This document shows, piece by piece, positions 11,005-22,471 of a DNA stretch of 64,000 nucleotides. Source of the DNA: Zygaena filipendulae. Its lineage: Eukaryota; Arthropoda; Insecta; Lepidoptera; Zygaenidae. Numbering within the stretch: the stretch's first letter is position 1; each line of letters begins with the position of its first letter. Both the position numbers and the translations under genes were made by a program. A model generated the notes under the pieces. That model had not been told where the DNA came from and searched no databases. It saw only the letters and a list, made by a program, of their open reading frames with translations. The stretch lies in NCBI GenBank assembly GCA_907165275.2, contig CAJRBF020000005.1, positions 1 to 64,000 on the forward strand, written 5' to 3'.

Positions 11005-11985
11005 CTAAACTTTAGCAGCTGATTGTAAAATACTAATTATGTTATTATAATAACATTCAATATACCTATAATAGTCTTCAAAATGCGTACATAATACAAT
11101 ACTATCACAGTCACACTCAAAACTATCGCAAAAGTCAGTAGTTAACCGATCCAAGCAGTACTTTCCATACATGTCAATTTGTTTGTCATCTCTTACGCTC
11201 CATTTTATTCCTTTAAGTGAGTCGCAGCTCCCAGAAGTGATCACAGCTCCAATAAGAGCAGATATTTCACACTCCATACGCAAGGGAAAGTGATCGGACC
11301 ACGTCACGTCATACAGAATACTGACAGTTTTGATGGTGTCCCAAGCAGCCATAGTAACTATACAATGATCTAACCATCTTTGCGACCCATGTGACTCACT
11401 CAAAAAAGTGTACGTATCCGACTCCTGTCCCAATTTACTTATATCAGCACATATCAGCATTTGATCTTCACAAAAACTAATCATTTCTTTTCCAAAATTT
11501 GCGGTGGGATGTGCATTATAATCGCCAATCAAATATGCCAAAGACGTGTCACTTTCTTCTATAATAGCTCTGATTATTGCTAAACTATCAATAAACTCGG
11601 TTATGTTGTCCGCATTATCCACCGGCATGTACACATTTACAACCAAGAAGGAGCTGACGCCGTTCAATATCTTCACAGCTATCACTCTATCACTTAAACA
11701 GTCCACTGGCACCACGTTCGGGAACTTAGTTTTATTCCATAGTAAGGCCACACCTCCATGCGGCCGTCCTTTCAATACACCAACAGAGGTATCCACCGAA
11801 GATTTAGCTACACATCCAAATTGACTATTTATTTGATGCACATAATTCAAATCATGAGGGAGGAGCCACGTTTCTTGTAATCCAATAATATCTCCACATT
11901 TAGTCAAATCTCTTACACTCTGTATCGATCTTTTAATGCTTTTACAGTTATATGAAATAATAGAAAACCCAGATGTGCTATCCAT
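11005..11985 (-). CDS. LINE-2 ORF2 N-terminal part: APE-type endonuclease
   Basis: The 326 residues start at an ATG two bases after the ORF1 stop. Endonuclease motifs run in order: SYNCKSI near residue 11, LQETW near 36, GDYNAH near 150, RWLDHCIV near 203, and WSDHFPLR near 232. The catalytic set is complete, but the frame stops at 11005 where the RT should start, because of an internal deletion. The product alone could nick DNA but not copy RNA. Gene symbol not assignable. Confidence 0.85.
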   Translation of the reverse strand: MDSTSGFSIISYNCKSIKRSIQSVRDLTKCGDIIGLQETWLLPHDLNYVHQINSQFGCVAKSSVDTSVGVLKGRPHGGVALLWNKTKFPNVVPVDCLSDRVIAVKILNGVSSFLVVNVYMPVDNADNITEFIDSLAIIRAIIEESDTSLAYLIGDYNAHPTANFGKEMISFCEDQMLICADISKLGQESDTYTFLSESHGSQRWLDHCIVTMAAWDTIKTVSILYDVTWSDHFPLRMECEISALIGAVITSGSCDSLKGIKWSVRDDKQIDMYGKYCLDRLTTDFCDSFECDCDSIVLCTHFEDYYRYIECYYNNIISILQSAAKV

Positions 11986-11987
11986 AA

Positions 11988-12311
11988 TCAGTGTTGTGTA
12001 GTGCTTTTGGCCGTATTTTCACGGAATCGTCTAAATTTAATGCCTTTTGGCCAGAAGTCTGTATTTAAAAATATATCCAATTTATTTCTAGGTACAATAA
12101 TTTTGAATGAATTAAAATCAGTTTCCTGCTTTTGCGGTAATAATTCTATTTTAATACAGTTATGTCCCGTTTCTGACACATAATCATGGATATCAGTCAC
12201 CGTAGTTGTTTTCTTTAATCGAGATACATAAATTGAGGTCGCTAATTCGGCCACAAGCAGTTTATTTGAGCTCTGTGCTGCACCACTTAGGTTATATAAT
12301 CGCTTGGGCTT
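11988..12311 (-). pseudogene. LINE-2 ORF1, C-terminal part
   Basis: The segment encodes ELATSIYVSRLKKTTTV and WPKGIKFRRF, the pattern of the C-terminal gag-like domain of insect LINE ORF1 proteins (ending in a W-P-x-G-I/V motif). It is cut on its upstream side by the Gypsy-1 LTR at 12317 with the 5-bp duplication CTTTC. Its N-terminal half is at 21598-22471. Confidence 0.75.
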
Positions 12312-12316
12312 CTTTC

Positions 12317-12483
12317 TGGAGAATATCAGGGCCTCGGGGTAATTACGGGGTAAATCCTACGGGAACGGCTAAAGTAAACACGTCCATCAGTTTACAGCTT
12401 TAATGAGAGACTGGCTCACAAAGGAAAAATACATCTTACCCACCTATTACTTATTAATAAAATATAACTTATCCTACATCACA
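12317..12483 (-). repeat. Gypsy-1 3' LTR (167 bp)
   Basis: Identical by eye to 21426-21592. On the minus strand it begins TGTGATG and ends CTCCA. Flanked outside by CTTTC (12312-12316), matching 21593-21597. Identity of the LTRs implies a recent insertion. Confidence 0.93.
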
Positions 12484-12640
12484 CCTCCACACTTAAACTA
12501 CTGCATTAGCTTTTACAAATATAACAATACTTTTTAACTTATCTGTATCTAACTTATATAGATATATAAAATCAACACTAAACCAATACTACAGTACTAT
12601 ATTGGCTTTGAACAAAGTTTTAGTATCCTAAATAAAAAGC

Positions 12641-15490
12641 TTAATCCAAATCAAACCCATATCTAACCGGCTTCTTACGAATACGGGTGGGACGGACGGT
12701 GGGTGGGTTCACGGGGCTCGCGGTAGGTACGATCGAAGATTTCTTGTTACTCGATGGCGAGCGTGGCGCGCTCGAGTTACGTGTTGGCGAATCCCTTGCG
12801 CCGGTTGTCTCCGATGCATCCGTAACTAACGGTGGTTCCTGACCTTCTACTTTACCACTACCCGTCCCCTCACTATCCCTCGGCTTCGCTATCGTCGGAG
12901 ACTGCGTTTGCTCGACGACACCCTCACTGGCCTCCCCCTCCGGCATTGAGTTAGGGTACATTATACTAGAACGTCGAACTCTGCGCCTAACCTGATCAGT
13001 ATGTCTTGTTAGAAGTCGACCATCATCACTATTTATTAAATACCTACGCGAACCTTCTTGACTTACCACTGTTCCCTTCAACCACTTGTCCTGCCTTCCG
13101 TAGGTCCTAGCCCATACAGCATCACCCGCCGCGTGTTTTTGGGACGGCTCAGCACTGGAACTCGTCCTTTGCCGGCGCTGCGTCTCCTCTACCTGGTTTT
13201 GTCGCGCGCGGTCTCCGCGCAAGAGATCTAAACGCGACCGCAAGGCTCTGTGTTGCAACAGCATAGCGGGACTTTCCCCGGTTGTGCTTTGAATACTATT
13301 TCTATAAGCTAGTAGGTATGTTTGTAACGCTATATCAATATCTACTGCATCTCGGATGGCTTTCTTAATTGCTCGCTTGCATAGTTTGACGGCATTCTCT
13401 GCTGCCCCGTTTGAAGCCGGATGATACACTGGAGAAAACGACTGTTTAATACCATTTAAAGCTAAAAATTCTTTTAGTTCCGTACTAGTAAACGGCGGGC
13501 CCTGGTCTGATACTACCTCTAATGGTAAGCCAAAACGTGCAAATAACGATCGCATTACTTTTATAACGGCCGTAGCGTTAGTTTTATTCATTTCAAAAAT
13601 CTCAATCCACTTTGAGCTGGAATCAATAATTATTAAGAAAGTTTTTCCCTGATATGGGCCTAAAAAGTCCACATGCAATCTACTCCACGGCTGGGCTAAA
13701 TACGGCCAACTGCAAGGTGCGGCGCGCGGCGGTGCGGGCGCTTCCATCGCACATGTCTCGCAGGCGCGGCACGTCGCTTCGATGTCTGCGTCTATATTGG
13801 GCCACCACACATAACTACGAGCCATAGATTTCGTCTTTACTATACCCATATGACTAACATGTAATTCCTTTAAAATTATGTTTCGTAATGCCGATGGAAT
13901 TACAATTCTGTAACCCCACATAATACAACCCCGTTCGATATATAACTCTTGTCGTCTGTTAAAATACGGCTTCAACAAGTCGTCTGTACAATGTGACGGC
14001 CACCCCGACTGTGTGTAAAGCAACGCTCTGCTCAGTACCTGATCCCGAGCCGTTGCCACACGCACATTATCGTTTGTCACTGGCAAAAAACTTTCCGCAA
14101 AATTTAAATAGGTAAATTCGTTTACGATTTTATCCTTATCCGCCGATTGTGGCAGTCGCGACAGTGCGTCGGCGCAGTTTTTGGCGGACGCAACATACTC
14201 TATATCGTACGAATAACCTGAAAGGATTACGGCCCACCTTTGTAACCTGGACGCCGCCATAACGGGTATACCCACTTTATTACCAAAAATGTATGTTAAA
14301 GGTTTATGGTCCGTCCTTAATATAAATTTCCTACCGTACAAATACTGGTGAAACTTCTTGACACCGTATATAATGGCTAATGCTTCCTTGTCTATTTGGG
14401 CATACGAACGTTCAGCCGAGTTAAGTGTGCGCGAAGCGTAAGCAATGGGCCGCTCGCCCTCGGGCGTAATGTGGGAGATGACGGCGCCGATTCCCGTGGC
14501 GCTGGCGTCCGCCGTCAGCACCAGCGGCAGCTCCGGTGAGTAGTGCACCAGCACTTCACTCGTGCTCAGCGCCCGCTTTATCCGCGAAAACGCCACGTCG
14601 CACGCCTCGCTCCAATCGTATCTCACCCCGACACGCAACCAATTATACAGAGGTGTAAGAATTGAACTTACATTTTTTATAAACTTTCCGTAATACATGA
14701 CCATCCCAATGAAAGCCCTTAACTCTGACACGTTTCTTGGGATCGGAGTTCGAACAATTGCCTCTACTTTATCTTTGGACGTATGTACTCCTTGTTTACT
14801 TATGACATGTCCTAAATAATCAAGAGATTCAACAAAGAAAGAACACTTTTCCTTTTTTACTTTTAGGCCGCTTGACTTCAGACGTTCAAAAACTTCATGT
14901 AAATTATCTAAGTGCTGAGAGGTGTCCCTACCTGTCAGAATAATATCGTCCAAAAAAACTCCAACGTGAGGCAAATCTGCGAACAATTGCTCTAATCGCC
15001 TTTGAAAAATCCCTGGGCTCGACGACAACCCGTAAACTAACCGTTTATACATGAAAAGCCCTTTATGTGTGTTAATTACTGCGTATTTCCTAGTATCATC
15101 CAGTTCCAACTGAGCATATGCTTGAGACAAATCTATTTTACTAAATCTTTCACCACCATGCAAGCGAGTCAAAAGATCTTCTACTTTAGGTAACGGATAA
15201 CGGTCGACCTCCAATACTTTATTCAAGGTTAACTTAAAATCGGCGCAGATTCGAATCGTACCGTCTTTCTTTACCACGGGCACGATCGGTGTCGCCCAGT
15301 CTGAGTGGTCGACGGGGGTGAGGATGTCGTCGCGCACCAGCTGCTCCAGCGCGCGCTCAACCGGCTCCCGCATCGCGTACGCTAGCGGTCTCGCGCGCAT
15401 GAACTTGTCCTCCCGTGAACCGCCCCAGGCCGTCCGCAAACACTTCATAATATCTGGAACTGAATTCCGAGAAGTTAAAACCTGTTTCAC
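12641..15490 (-). pseudogene. Gypsy-1 pol: RT, RNase H, integrase
   Basis: About 930 codons stay open. RT runs from residue 40 with IVPVVKKDGTIRICADF, LVYGLSSSPGIFQRR and the catalytic FLDD; RNase H has LTADASATGIGAV and RTDHKPLTY; the integrase has an HHCC zinc site, then LHVDFLGPY, SDQGPPFTS and AAENAVK, giving an intact D, D, E set. The C-terminus is S/T/P-rich. The frame upstream, holding the protease, is shifted near 15410 by a short deletion compared with Gypsy-5, so no complete polyprotein is made. Confidence 0.9.
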
Positions 15491-15777
15491 AATTATTATT
15501 ATTAATTGTTTTGTACTGCAAGGTTGACACTAATATGTTTAACTCCGCCATCCATTGTCTACCTAATAAAACTGTATTTCCGTTTTCGATAATGTACAAA
15601 TCCAATATCTTTTCAGTATTATTATATTTTACAACCGGCCTAATTACCCCTACCGGAGACACTAGTTCCCCCGTATAGTATCTTAAAACTAACTTAGTGG
15701 GTTTCATTGGTAAATTATAAAACATTTTCTCATATAATTGGTAATTAATACAAGAGATTGCACTCCCCGTGTCACTG
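15405..15777 (-). pseudogene. Gypsy-1 aspartic protease and RT linker, split
   Basis: Minus strand from about 15777 reads the protease active site DTGSA and then LRYYTGELVSPVGVIRPVV and LLGRQWMAEL, colinear with Gypsy-5 pol. The sequence before DTG is removed to 20257 by the Gypsy-2 insertion. It ends in a frameshift against the RT frame at about 15410. Confidence 0.8.
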
Positions 15778-15858
15778 AAGTGGTGTATGTTGACAGTATT
15801 AAACGATCATTTAACAAGAGTGGTTGTTTCCATTCGCTCGCCTTAAGACGTCCCTACA

Positions 15859-15871
15859 TGGCGACCCTGCC
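15859..15871 (+). promoter_or_regulatory. Gypsy-2 primer binding site
   Basis: TGGCGACCCTGCC directly follows an LTR-like end in ACA. TGG plus complementarity to a tRNA 3' end is the rule for Gypsy priming; which tRNA is not determined. Confidence 0.5.
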
Positions 15872-16042
15872 TAAAACGGGTCTGCCTGTCCGGCGCAGGC
15901 GCACCGCGTATTTACGTATTTAAAATTACCTACTCGTAATCAAGAAAAATAGAAAGGAGAAAATAAATGAAGAAAAATTTAAAAATTTAATTTAATTTAA
16001 AAATGCAACGCATAAAGTTTCCGAAAATAATAATCAGGTAAA

Positions 16043-16348
16043 ATGTGTCGAAGTAGTCCGGAAAAACAAGAACTAATAATCGCGCAAAATGCGGCGGGTT
16101 CCAATAGTGCGAACACGGAACAATTAAGCTATCACCTGTCTATAACAAATATCCTCTTAATTATCATCGTGGTGGTCATCCTGTTAACGTGCTGCGGAGG
16201 AATATATTACGCGTATAAAAGGTGTCATCGCCAGTGGATGCGGCGCGAAATAGCACGACATGCCTTGAGAAGAAGTCTTGCGAGGCGCCAGGAGGAGCAG
16301 CAACACGCTGGGTCCAGCGCAGGTGCCATAGCAGGAGGCAAGCATTAA
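16043..16348 (+). CDS. Small transmembrane protein between PBS and gag of Gypsy-2
   Basis: 101 residues from an ATG. Residues about 33-54 are a strong hydrophobic segment rich in I, V and L, followed by CCGG, YYAYKR and a basic, arginine-rich tail (RREIARHALRRSLARR). This is the layout of a single-pass membrane protein with a positively charged cytoplasmic side. I do not recognise it from known Gypsy elements, where env, when present, follows pol. It could be a captured gene or a chance ORF; the charge pattern and length argue for a real protein. Confidence 0.5.
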   Translation: MCRSSPEKQELIIAQNAAGSNSANTEQLSYHLSITNILLIIIVVVILLTCCGGIYYAYKRCHRQWMRREIARHALRRSLARRQEEQQHAGSSAGAIAGGKH

Positions 16349-16645
16349 ATTGTGAGTGATGTGCAGGCAAGTACAATTTTATGAGTGCAAGTGCAGTGCA
16401 GTGCAAGTGAAAGCTAAAAATAAATAAAAAATAAATGTAGAGACTTTAAAACATAGTCTTAGTAACAGATAGTAATAAATATTATAATAATTATAATATG
16501 ATGCATGTAAGTACCTTACCATTGTAACGAGCCATTTGTTTAAATTCCTGTGCCCATAAAAGTAGTCGCGACGACTCCGCGCGTAACCACTACTACGGTA
16601 CAATATGGCTCCCAATACTGTAGTTACTTTTACTTTAAAGTTAAT

Positions 16646-17881
16646 ATGGATAGTAAATTAGTGGAAAATTTGGACGAATTAAATAAAATTAAGAAGTATT
16701 TGATTAAGAAAGGACAGTCTAGATTTAAAGGGAATGTTTTAGAAGATAAGTTAAAGTTGGCAAAAAATATTTTTCTTGAATGTCAAGACATATTAAAGTA
16801 TTTGTTGTCACAAAAAGGGCAAAAATATGAACTAATTGTAATAGCAAATAACGCAAATGATAATATAAATAAAGTGTATGGCGATATAAAAAATCTATGT
16901 ATCAAGCCCACAAAGAGGCATAGTAGTAACAGTAGTTCTTGTAGTAGTAGAGACGAAAAAGAATTTATGATGGATTTTGATTTAAAAACGGCATGTAGTT
17001 TGATCCCAGTAATGGATGGAAAAGAGGAGACGACCAAAAGGCTGATTGATGCGGTTGAAATGTACGCAGAGATGTTAAAAGAGGAGGACAAATTATGGCT
17101 TATTAAATTTACACTGAAAAATCGCTTATCTGAAAATGCAAAAGTACGGTTGCCCAAAAATTATGTTTGTATTAATGATCTTTTAGTAGATTTAAGAAAG
17201 TTCTTATTGCCTAAAAAATCATTTGTTGCCATCCAAAACAAACTCCAAAATATTTCTCAAGGATGGAAATCTATAGACCAATATGGTACTGAATTAGAGA
17301 ATTTGTTTTCTGACCTTACTATTACCCAGGCCGATGGTGACGAAGCTAGGTTTGCCGCGCTTAAACCCATTAACGAAAAAATGGCAATTAAAAGATTTTC
17401 AGATGGGTTACGAGATACCAGGTTGAGTACGATCATTGCAGCGCGCAAATTCGACAGCTTAGGTGAAGCTATCCAGGCTGCCAAGGACGAAGGAACGTGT
17501 ACATTTCCAAAAAACGAGGAAGTAATGCAGTTTACACGACGAGGACGGGGTAAGGAAACCCATTTTACTAATACATATAGGCGTAACACTCATCTAAATC
17601 GAGGACAATACACCCAAAGGCCCAACGGATACCGCGGACGAGGTAACTTAAATTTTAATCAAAATTATCATTCCAATACGAATAGTAATTATAATAATAA
17701 TCGAACGTCATTTAGCCATCCAAATCGCGGACGCAGTTGGTACTCACGAAGGAATCACGGAAATAATCGTGGTAGGGGCAATCGTGTACTTTACGCGCAC
17801 GGAACGGAAAACGTACAAGACAACGCAAATAATTTGGCGACAAATAAACAAAACGAGGAAATGCAGTTTTTTCGATCTTAA
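16646..17881 (+). CDS. Gypsy-2 gag
   Basis: 411 residues from the ATG at 16646. The first 330 residues are a charged helical gag-like region; the C-terminal 110 residues are rich in R, G and N with RRGRG, RGRGN and GNNRGRG blocks and no CCHC zinc knuckle, as in errantivirus-type gags. The C-terminus overlaps pol by up to 113 bp; pol is in the +1 (or -2) frame. It would form the capsid and bind RNA. Open throughout. Confidence 0.75.
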   Translation: MDSKLVENLDELNKIKKYLIKKGQSRFKGNVLEDKLKLAKNIFLECQDILKYLLSQKGQKYELIVIANNANDNINKVYGDIKNLCIKPTKRHSSNSSSCSSRDEKEFMMDFDLKTACSLIPVMDGKEETTKRLIDAVEMYAEMLKEEDKLWLIKFTLKNRLSENAKVRLPKNYVCINDLLVDLRKFLLPKKSFVAIQNKLQNISQGWKSIDQYGTELENLFSDLTITQADGDEARFAALKPINEKMAIKRFSDGLRDTRLSTIIAARKFDSLGEAIQAAKDEGTCTFPKNEEVMQFTRRGRGKETHFTNTYRRNTHLNRGQYTQRPNGYRGRGNLNFNQNYHSNTNSNYNNNRTSFSHPNRGRSWYSRRNHGNNRGRGNRVLYAHGTENVQDNANNLATNKQNEEMQFFRS

Positions 17882-20255
17882 ACAAAACATTTTAAAATTA
17901 AATGGTAAAGCAAAATTTGTGTCATTTAACATTTACGGCAAAACATATTATTGGTTACTAGACTCAGGGGCAAGTATATCTGTCATAAAAGCTGAGGCAG
18001 TACCGAGAAATATACTGGTACATAGCAACGAGATTTTCATAAATGGAATAGGCGGTCAAATTCGTTCCTCGGGATATGTTTACCTATCACTAACTCATAA
18101 CAATAATCAAATCTTCGAGCATAAGCTCCATGTATTTAATAACCTTCCTTTAAAGGCGGATGGAATTCTCGGCTTAGACTTCCTATCTAAATATAAAGCT
18201 AATATCAGCATAGAGACTAATGTTTTGTCACTGTATAATTATGGTAAGAAGTTTTTGATACCAATAACAGACCACACAACGTGTTCGAATAATATGATTC
18301 AGGTACCAGCACGATCGGAATCGATTCATTATGTAAACATAGATCCGAATTTGAAAGAAGACTACGTTGTATGTTCCAAGCAAATAACTGACGACATATT
18401 TTTGTCAGGTGGTATAGTTAGTATTAAAGATAATAGAATACCGTTAAAATTTTTGAACGTCGGAGAACAAGAAATAGCGTTAAACGACTTTAAGCCAGAA
18501 TTAGTACCATTAAGTTATTATAACGTGTGTAAATTTAACCAATGCAGTGCAAATACAAATCGAGCTAAAACTCTTTTATCAATAATAAACTTAGACCATT
18601 TAAATTCAGAGGAACAAAATTCGATAAAGCAAATTTGTTCTAAATATTCAGACGTCTTTTGTTTACCAGGCGATAAATTGACATCAACAAATATTTATGA
18701 ACAATCCATTGTCTTAAAACCTAATGCTACTCCAGTTTACATTAAACCCTATAGATTACCACACTCTTTAAAAGCAGAGGTAAATAAACAAATAGAAAAA
18801 TTGCTTAAAGATGACATTATAGAAGAAACTAAAAGCGAGTGGTCCAGCCCAATTTTACTAGTTCCCAAAAAAGGTTCGGTAAATTCAGAACAGAAGTGGC
18901 GACTTGTGGTTGACTTCAGAAAATTAAATGAAAATATAGTCGATGATAAATTCCCTTTACCAAATATCACAGACATTTTAGATTCACTGTCGGGTTCCGT
19001 ATATTTTTCGCATTTAGATTTAAGTCAAGGTTACTTTCAAGTTAATTTGGATGTACCTAGTAGAAAGTGCAGAGCATTCACTACTAGTACAGGCCAATAT
19101 CAAATGAAAAGATTACCAATGGGTCTTAAAACTAGCCCAAGTGCTTTTATGTCAGGCTTAACCTACGAAAAATGCTTTGTTTATTTAGATGACCTTGTTA
19201 TTTTTGGAAGAAATCTTGATATTCATAATAAAAACTTAATTGACGTCTTGGAAAGGTTAAAACAAGTAAATTTAAAATTAAATCCGGAGAAATGTCAATT
19301 TTTAAAGAAAGAACTGTTATATTTAGGACATGTGGTATCAGCAGAAGGTGTTTTGCCAGATCCAGCTAAAACAAAAATATTAAAAAATTATCCTAAACCA
19401 AAAAATGTGGAAGAAGTTAAGAGATTCGTAGCTTTTTGTAATTATTATAGGAAATTTATTAAAAATTTTGCTGATATAACGATGCCATTGAATAAATTAA
19501 CTAGGAAAAATGAACCGTTTATTTGGACAGAAAATTGTGAAACTTCATTTGAAACTTTAAAATCATTGCTAATGACAGCTCCAATATTACAATACCCAGA
19601 CTTTTCGGAAAGTAACGAATTTATTATTCAAACCGATGCGTCAGGTACAGCTATAGGAGCAGTTCTATGTAACAGTGATTTGAGACCAGTAGCTTATGCC
19701 AGCAGACCGTTAAATAAGGCAGAACGTAACTACCCAACAATACAGAAAGAACTAGTAGCAATCGTATGGGCTGTGAAATACTTCAGACCATACGTATATG
19801 GAAGACCATTTAAAATAATGACGGACCACAAACCGTTAGTTTATTTATTTAGTATAAAAGATCCATCTAGTAGATTATTAAAGTTTAGATTGGTACTGGA
19901 TGAATATAATTTTAAAATAATTTACATTAAGGGAAAAGAAAATGTCGCAGCCGACGCGTTATCGAGAATTATTATTAATTCCGACGAATTGAAAACTTTA
20001 CATCAGGAGATTATATCAGTGATGACAAGAGCACAATTGAAGAGAATGAATGATAAAAAATTATGCGAGAGTGAGAATTCATCCTTTAGTAAAGCTACAG
20101 ACGAAAGGCCTGATCAACCAAGAGTCGTAGAATTACTAAAGAGACCGAATGATTGCGTGGAGATGAAATTAATCGAAGGTTGTAAATTAGATAAGTTACT
20201 CCAGGTCGACAAAATAATAACGCATGGTTGTTTTACGTATGATGAAGATTTTTAA
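17769..20255 (+). pseudogene. Gypsy-2 pol without integrase: protease, RT, RNase H
   Basis: The frame begins in the gag overlap. Protease active site LLDSGASISVI is near residue 66; RT has WRLVVDFRKLNENIV, LPMGLKTSPSAF and the catalytic YLDD; RNase H has IIQTDASGTAIGAVL and MTDHKPLVY. About seven residues appear lost between SPSAF and MSGLTYEKCF compared with other Gypsy RTs. The sequence stops in the tether before the integrase (ITHGCFTYDEDF, then a stop supplied by flanking DNA). It cannot integrate by itself. Confidence 0.85.
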
Positions 20256-20259
20256 GTCA

Positions 20260-21307
20260 TAGCCTTGCACACATAAAGAAATCGTAATAGGCTTACACTG
20301 CCCTATTGATAAGCGATTAATAGGTACCATTACCTCGTCACTGTCGCTATCCGCCGAGTAAGCGCCCCCGATGCCGTCGCTGTCCTGTCTGTTTTCTTGC
20401 ATGTTATGTAAAGAATTATTTTTCGCCAACTTCGGACACATCTTCTTTAAATGACCCTCTTGAGTGCAAATTCGACATACGTATAGCTTGAATTTGCACG
20501 TGTTTGAATTATGTCTACCACCGCAACTCTGCACTCATCGTTGTGAGTGACTCGTCGATACGAGCCGTAACTCACTCCGCTTGGACCGTCGCCGCTAGCT
20601 TGTACTGACTCACGCGCACCGCGCGTGTTACGCCTCGCCGCCGGCCGGTTACTGCCGCCGCGCCGGCCGATCGCTGTAGCCGCGCTGGCCGCCCCGCGGC
20701 GCCCGCTGCTGTTTTGTCCCAGCCTATGCACGGGTACGGTCCCGGTTTCATGCGTACTGCTGCCGTTTCTGCCCCTCGTACCGTCCTCCACTAATGCTGC
20801 GTTCGTCTCTGCCGCCTCCATTGACAAGGCCAGCTTATACGCTTTATCGATCGTGATGCTGTCGTCTTCGGTAAACAACTTCTGTCGTATGTCATCGTTT
20901 ACCAAGCCGCACACAAATTGGTCTCTCATATTTTCTTTTAAGCTGTCTGCTGTAAAAGCACAATCCTTGCTCAGTCTTTTTAGTTCTGAGAAGTATGTCG
21001 CGATACCTTCCTCTGGTTTTTGAATCCGTTGCCGAAATTTAAACCTTTCCGCCAACATACTCGGTTTGGGGTTCAAGTGCCCTTTCATTACTGCCACAAG
21101 CTCCGAATAGGTTTTTGTAGACGGTTTGTCCGGGGTACATAGATTAACCATCAACTCATACGCACTATTACCAATCACCGTAATTAAAGTTGCGACTTTT
21201 AACTCACTTTTTACATTATTGGCAATAAAATATTGATCTAGACGATCCACATAAGTGTCCCAACTGTCCTTAGCAATGTCAAACGCACCGATCTTTCCCA
21301 CCGCCAT
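20260..21307 (-). pseudogene. Gypsy-1 gag with zinc knuckle, frameshifted
   Basis: Starts at the ATG at 21305-21307 (MAVGKIGAFDIAKDSWDTYV), closely matching the gag of Gypsy-5. It holds the capsid-like helical region, then an R/G/S-rich stretch. Near 20525 a one-base shift moves the reading into another frame, which carries CGGRHNSNTC and the knuckle CRICTQEGHLKKMC and the linker NRLSIGQCKPI before being cut by Gypsy-2 at about 20257. Confidence 0.85.
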
Positions 21308-21425
21308 CTTTTGTCCGCACTGTTCGCACGCAATACTTAGTTAACACCGCACAGTTCCGGCACTTTTAAACGTATTTCGGTCAAACACCGAGTTCACGCG
21401 TGAAAATCGTTAAAATCGTCGCCAC

Positions 21426-21592
21426 TGGAGAATATCAGGGCCTCGGGGTAATTACGGGGTAAATCCTACGGGAACGGCTAAAGTAAACACGTCCATCAGT
21501 TTACAGCTTTAATGAGAGACTGGCTCACAAAGGAAAAATACATCTTACCCACCTATTACTTATTAATAAAATATAACTTATCCTACATCACA
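21426..21592 (-). repeat. Gypsy-1 5' LTR (167 bp)
   Basis: Identical by eye to 12317-12483; PBS TGGCGACGA lies one base inside it (minus strand, 21416-21424). Outside flank CTTTC at 21593-21597 is the target duplication. Confidence 0.93.
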
Positions 21593-21597
21593 CTTTC

Positions 21598-22471
21598 GTT
21601 CAATAACGGTAAAACTGTCATTCATTACATTACTCGAGTGCTTTTTTTGCATATTGTCATAATTTGGCACTACTATATCTCTGTAGGACGGTACGCATGT
21701 TGCACTAGGATGCGCCTGCAACTTTGACTGTGTGTACGAGATTTTATTACTCTTCGTACCTGGTACGTAGATCATTTGGTTTTTCACTTGGGATATATTA
21801 GCTGTCTCATTTCTTGTCAACATATTTGTAGTGAGTTCGTCCAGAGACTTATCCTCTTGTAATGCTAGGGTCAACATGTCTTGTTGCTTCACACTTTCAT
21901 TCACACTTAACTGCGAGCGCGTCTTTAAATCGCTCAGCATTTCTTTAACCTCTTCCAGCTCTTTCCGCAGACATTCAATATCTATACTGGAACTTACGTT
22001 CGTCGGTGTCAATTCACTTTTCGCTTTAATATGCGCGAGGTCATTTTTTAACACAGCCATTTCTTTAAGAAAGGTGGTTACGTCAATATGGTCAAATGTT
22101 ATAGGCGGTAATTTATTTAGATTTTTCACTACAAATGTCGGGAGGCAGTCTGGATCAAATTCTTTTATAAGCTTGATTATGTCCTGTAAGCTTTTTTGCT
22201 CCGAGCCTTCCCTCCTTCGCATATACTTTTTTTGAGGAGCCAATAATTTTTGCGCAAGACATCTTGCCTCTTCAATTTCATCTCCCGTGTACGCACTCGA
22301 ACATATTTGCATAATTGCATTTTCTGTTAGAACATCCACTTTATTGCTAATGAATGCCAGAAGTTCGCTGATAACCACTTTACACTGAGTACACTGCGAT
22401 CTCCCAACATCGACACTATTAACACGCGTGCTACCGCCAGAACCACGACTAGGCGATCTACACATCGCCAT
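21598..22471 (-). pseudogene. LINE-2 ORF1, N-terminal part
   Basis: Starts at the ATG at 22469-22471 (MAMCRSPSRGSGGS). About 291 residues: C-x2-C (CTQCK), helical region, then a coiled coil (about residues 120-200, with SIDIECLRKELEEVKEML). It is cut by the Gypsy-1 LTR; the rest is at 11988-12311. By family it is the RNA-binding partner of ORF2. Confidence 0.75.

Larger units (their letters stand above)
15780..20256 (+). mobile_element. Gypsy-2, plus strand, truncated at both ends, inside Gypsy-1
   Basis: The segment lies between the two halves of the Gypsy-1 protease region. It starts with about 79 bp that look like the end of an LTR (15780-15858), followed by a PBS-like TGGCGACCCTGCC, a small membrane-protein frame, gag and pol. 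It stops before the integrase and has no 3' LTR. The bases AAGT occur at both edges and could be a 4-bp duplication, but a truncated element should not integrate by integrase, so the mechanism is unclear. Confidence 0.8.
12317..21592 (-). mobile_element. Gypsy-1 LTR retrotransposon, minus strand
   Basis: Bounded by identical 167-bp LTRs and a 5-bp target duplication CTTTC. Without the Gypsy-2 insertion it is about 4.8 kb, the size of the related Gypsy-5. Order on the minus strand: LTR, PBS TGGCGACGA one base after the LTR, gag, zinc knuckle, protease, RT, RNase H, integrase, LTR. Gag is frameshifted, the protease is split by Gypsy-2 and the protease-RT junction is frameshifted, so it is dead as it stands. 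It sits in LINE-2 ORF1. Confidence 0.93.
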
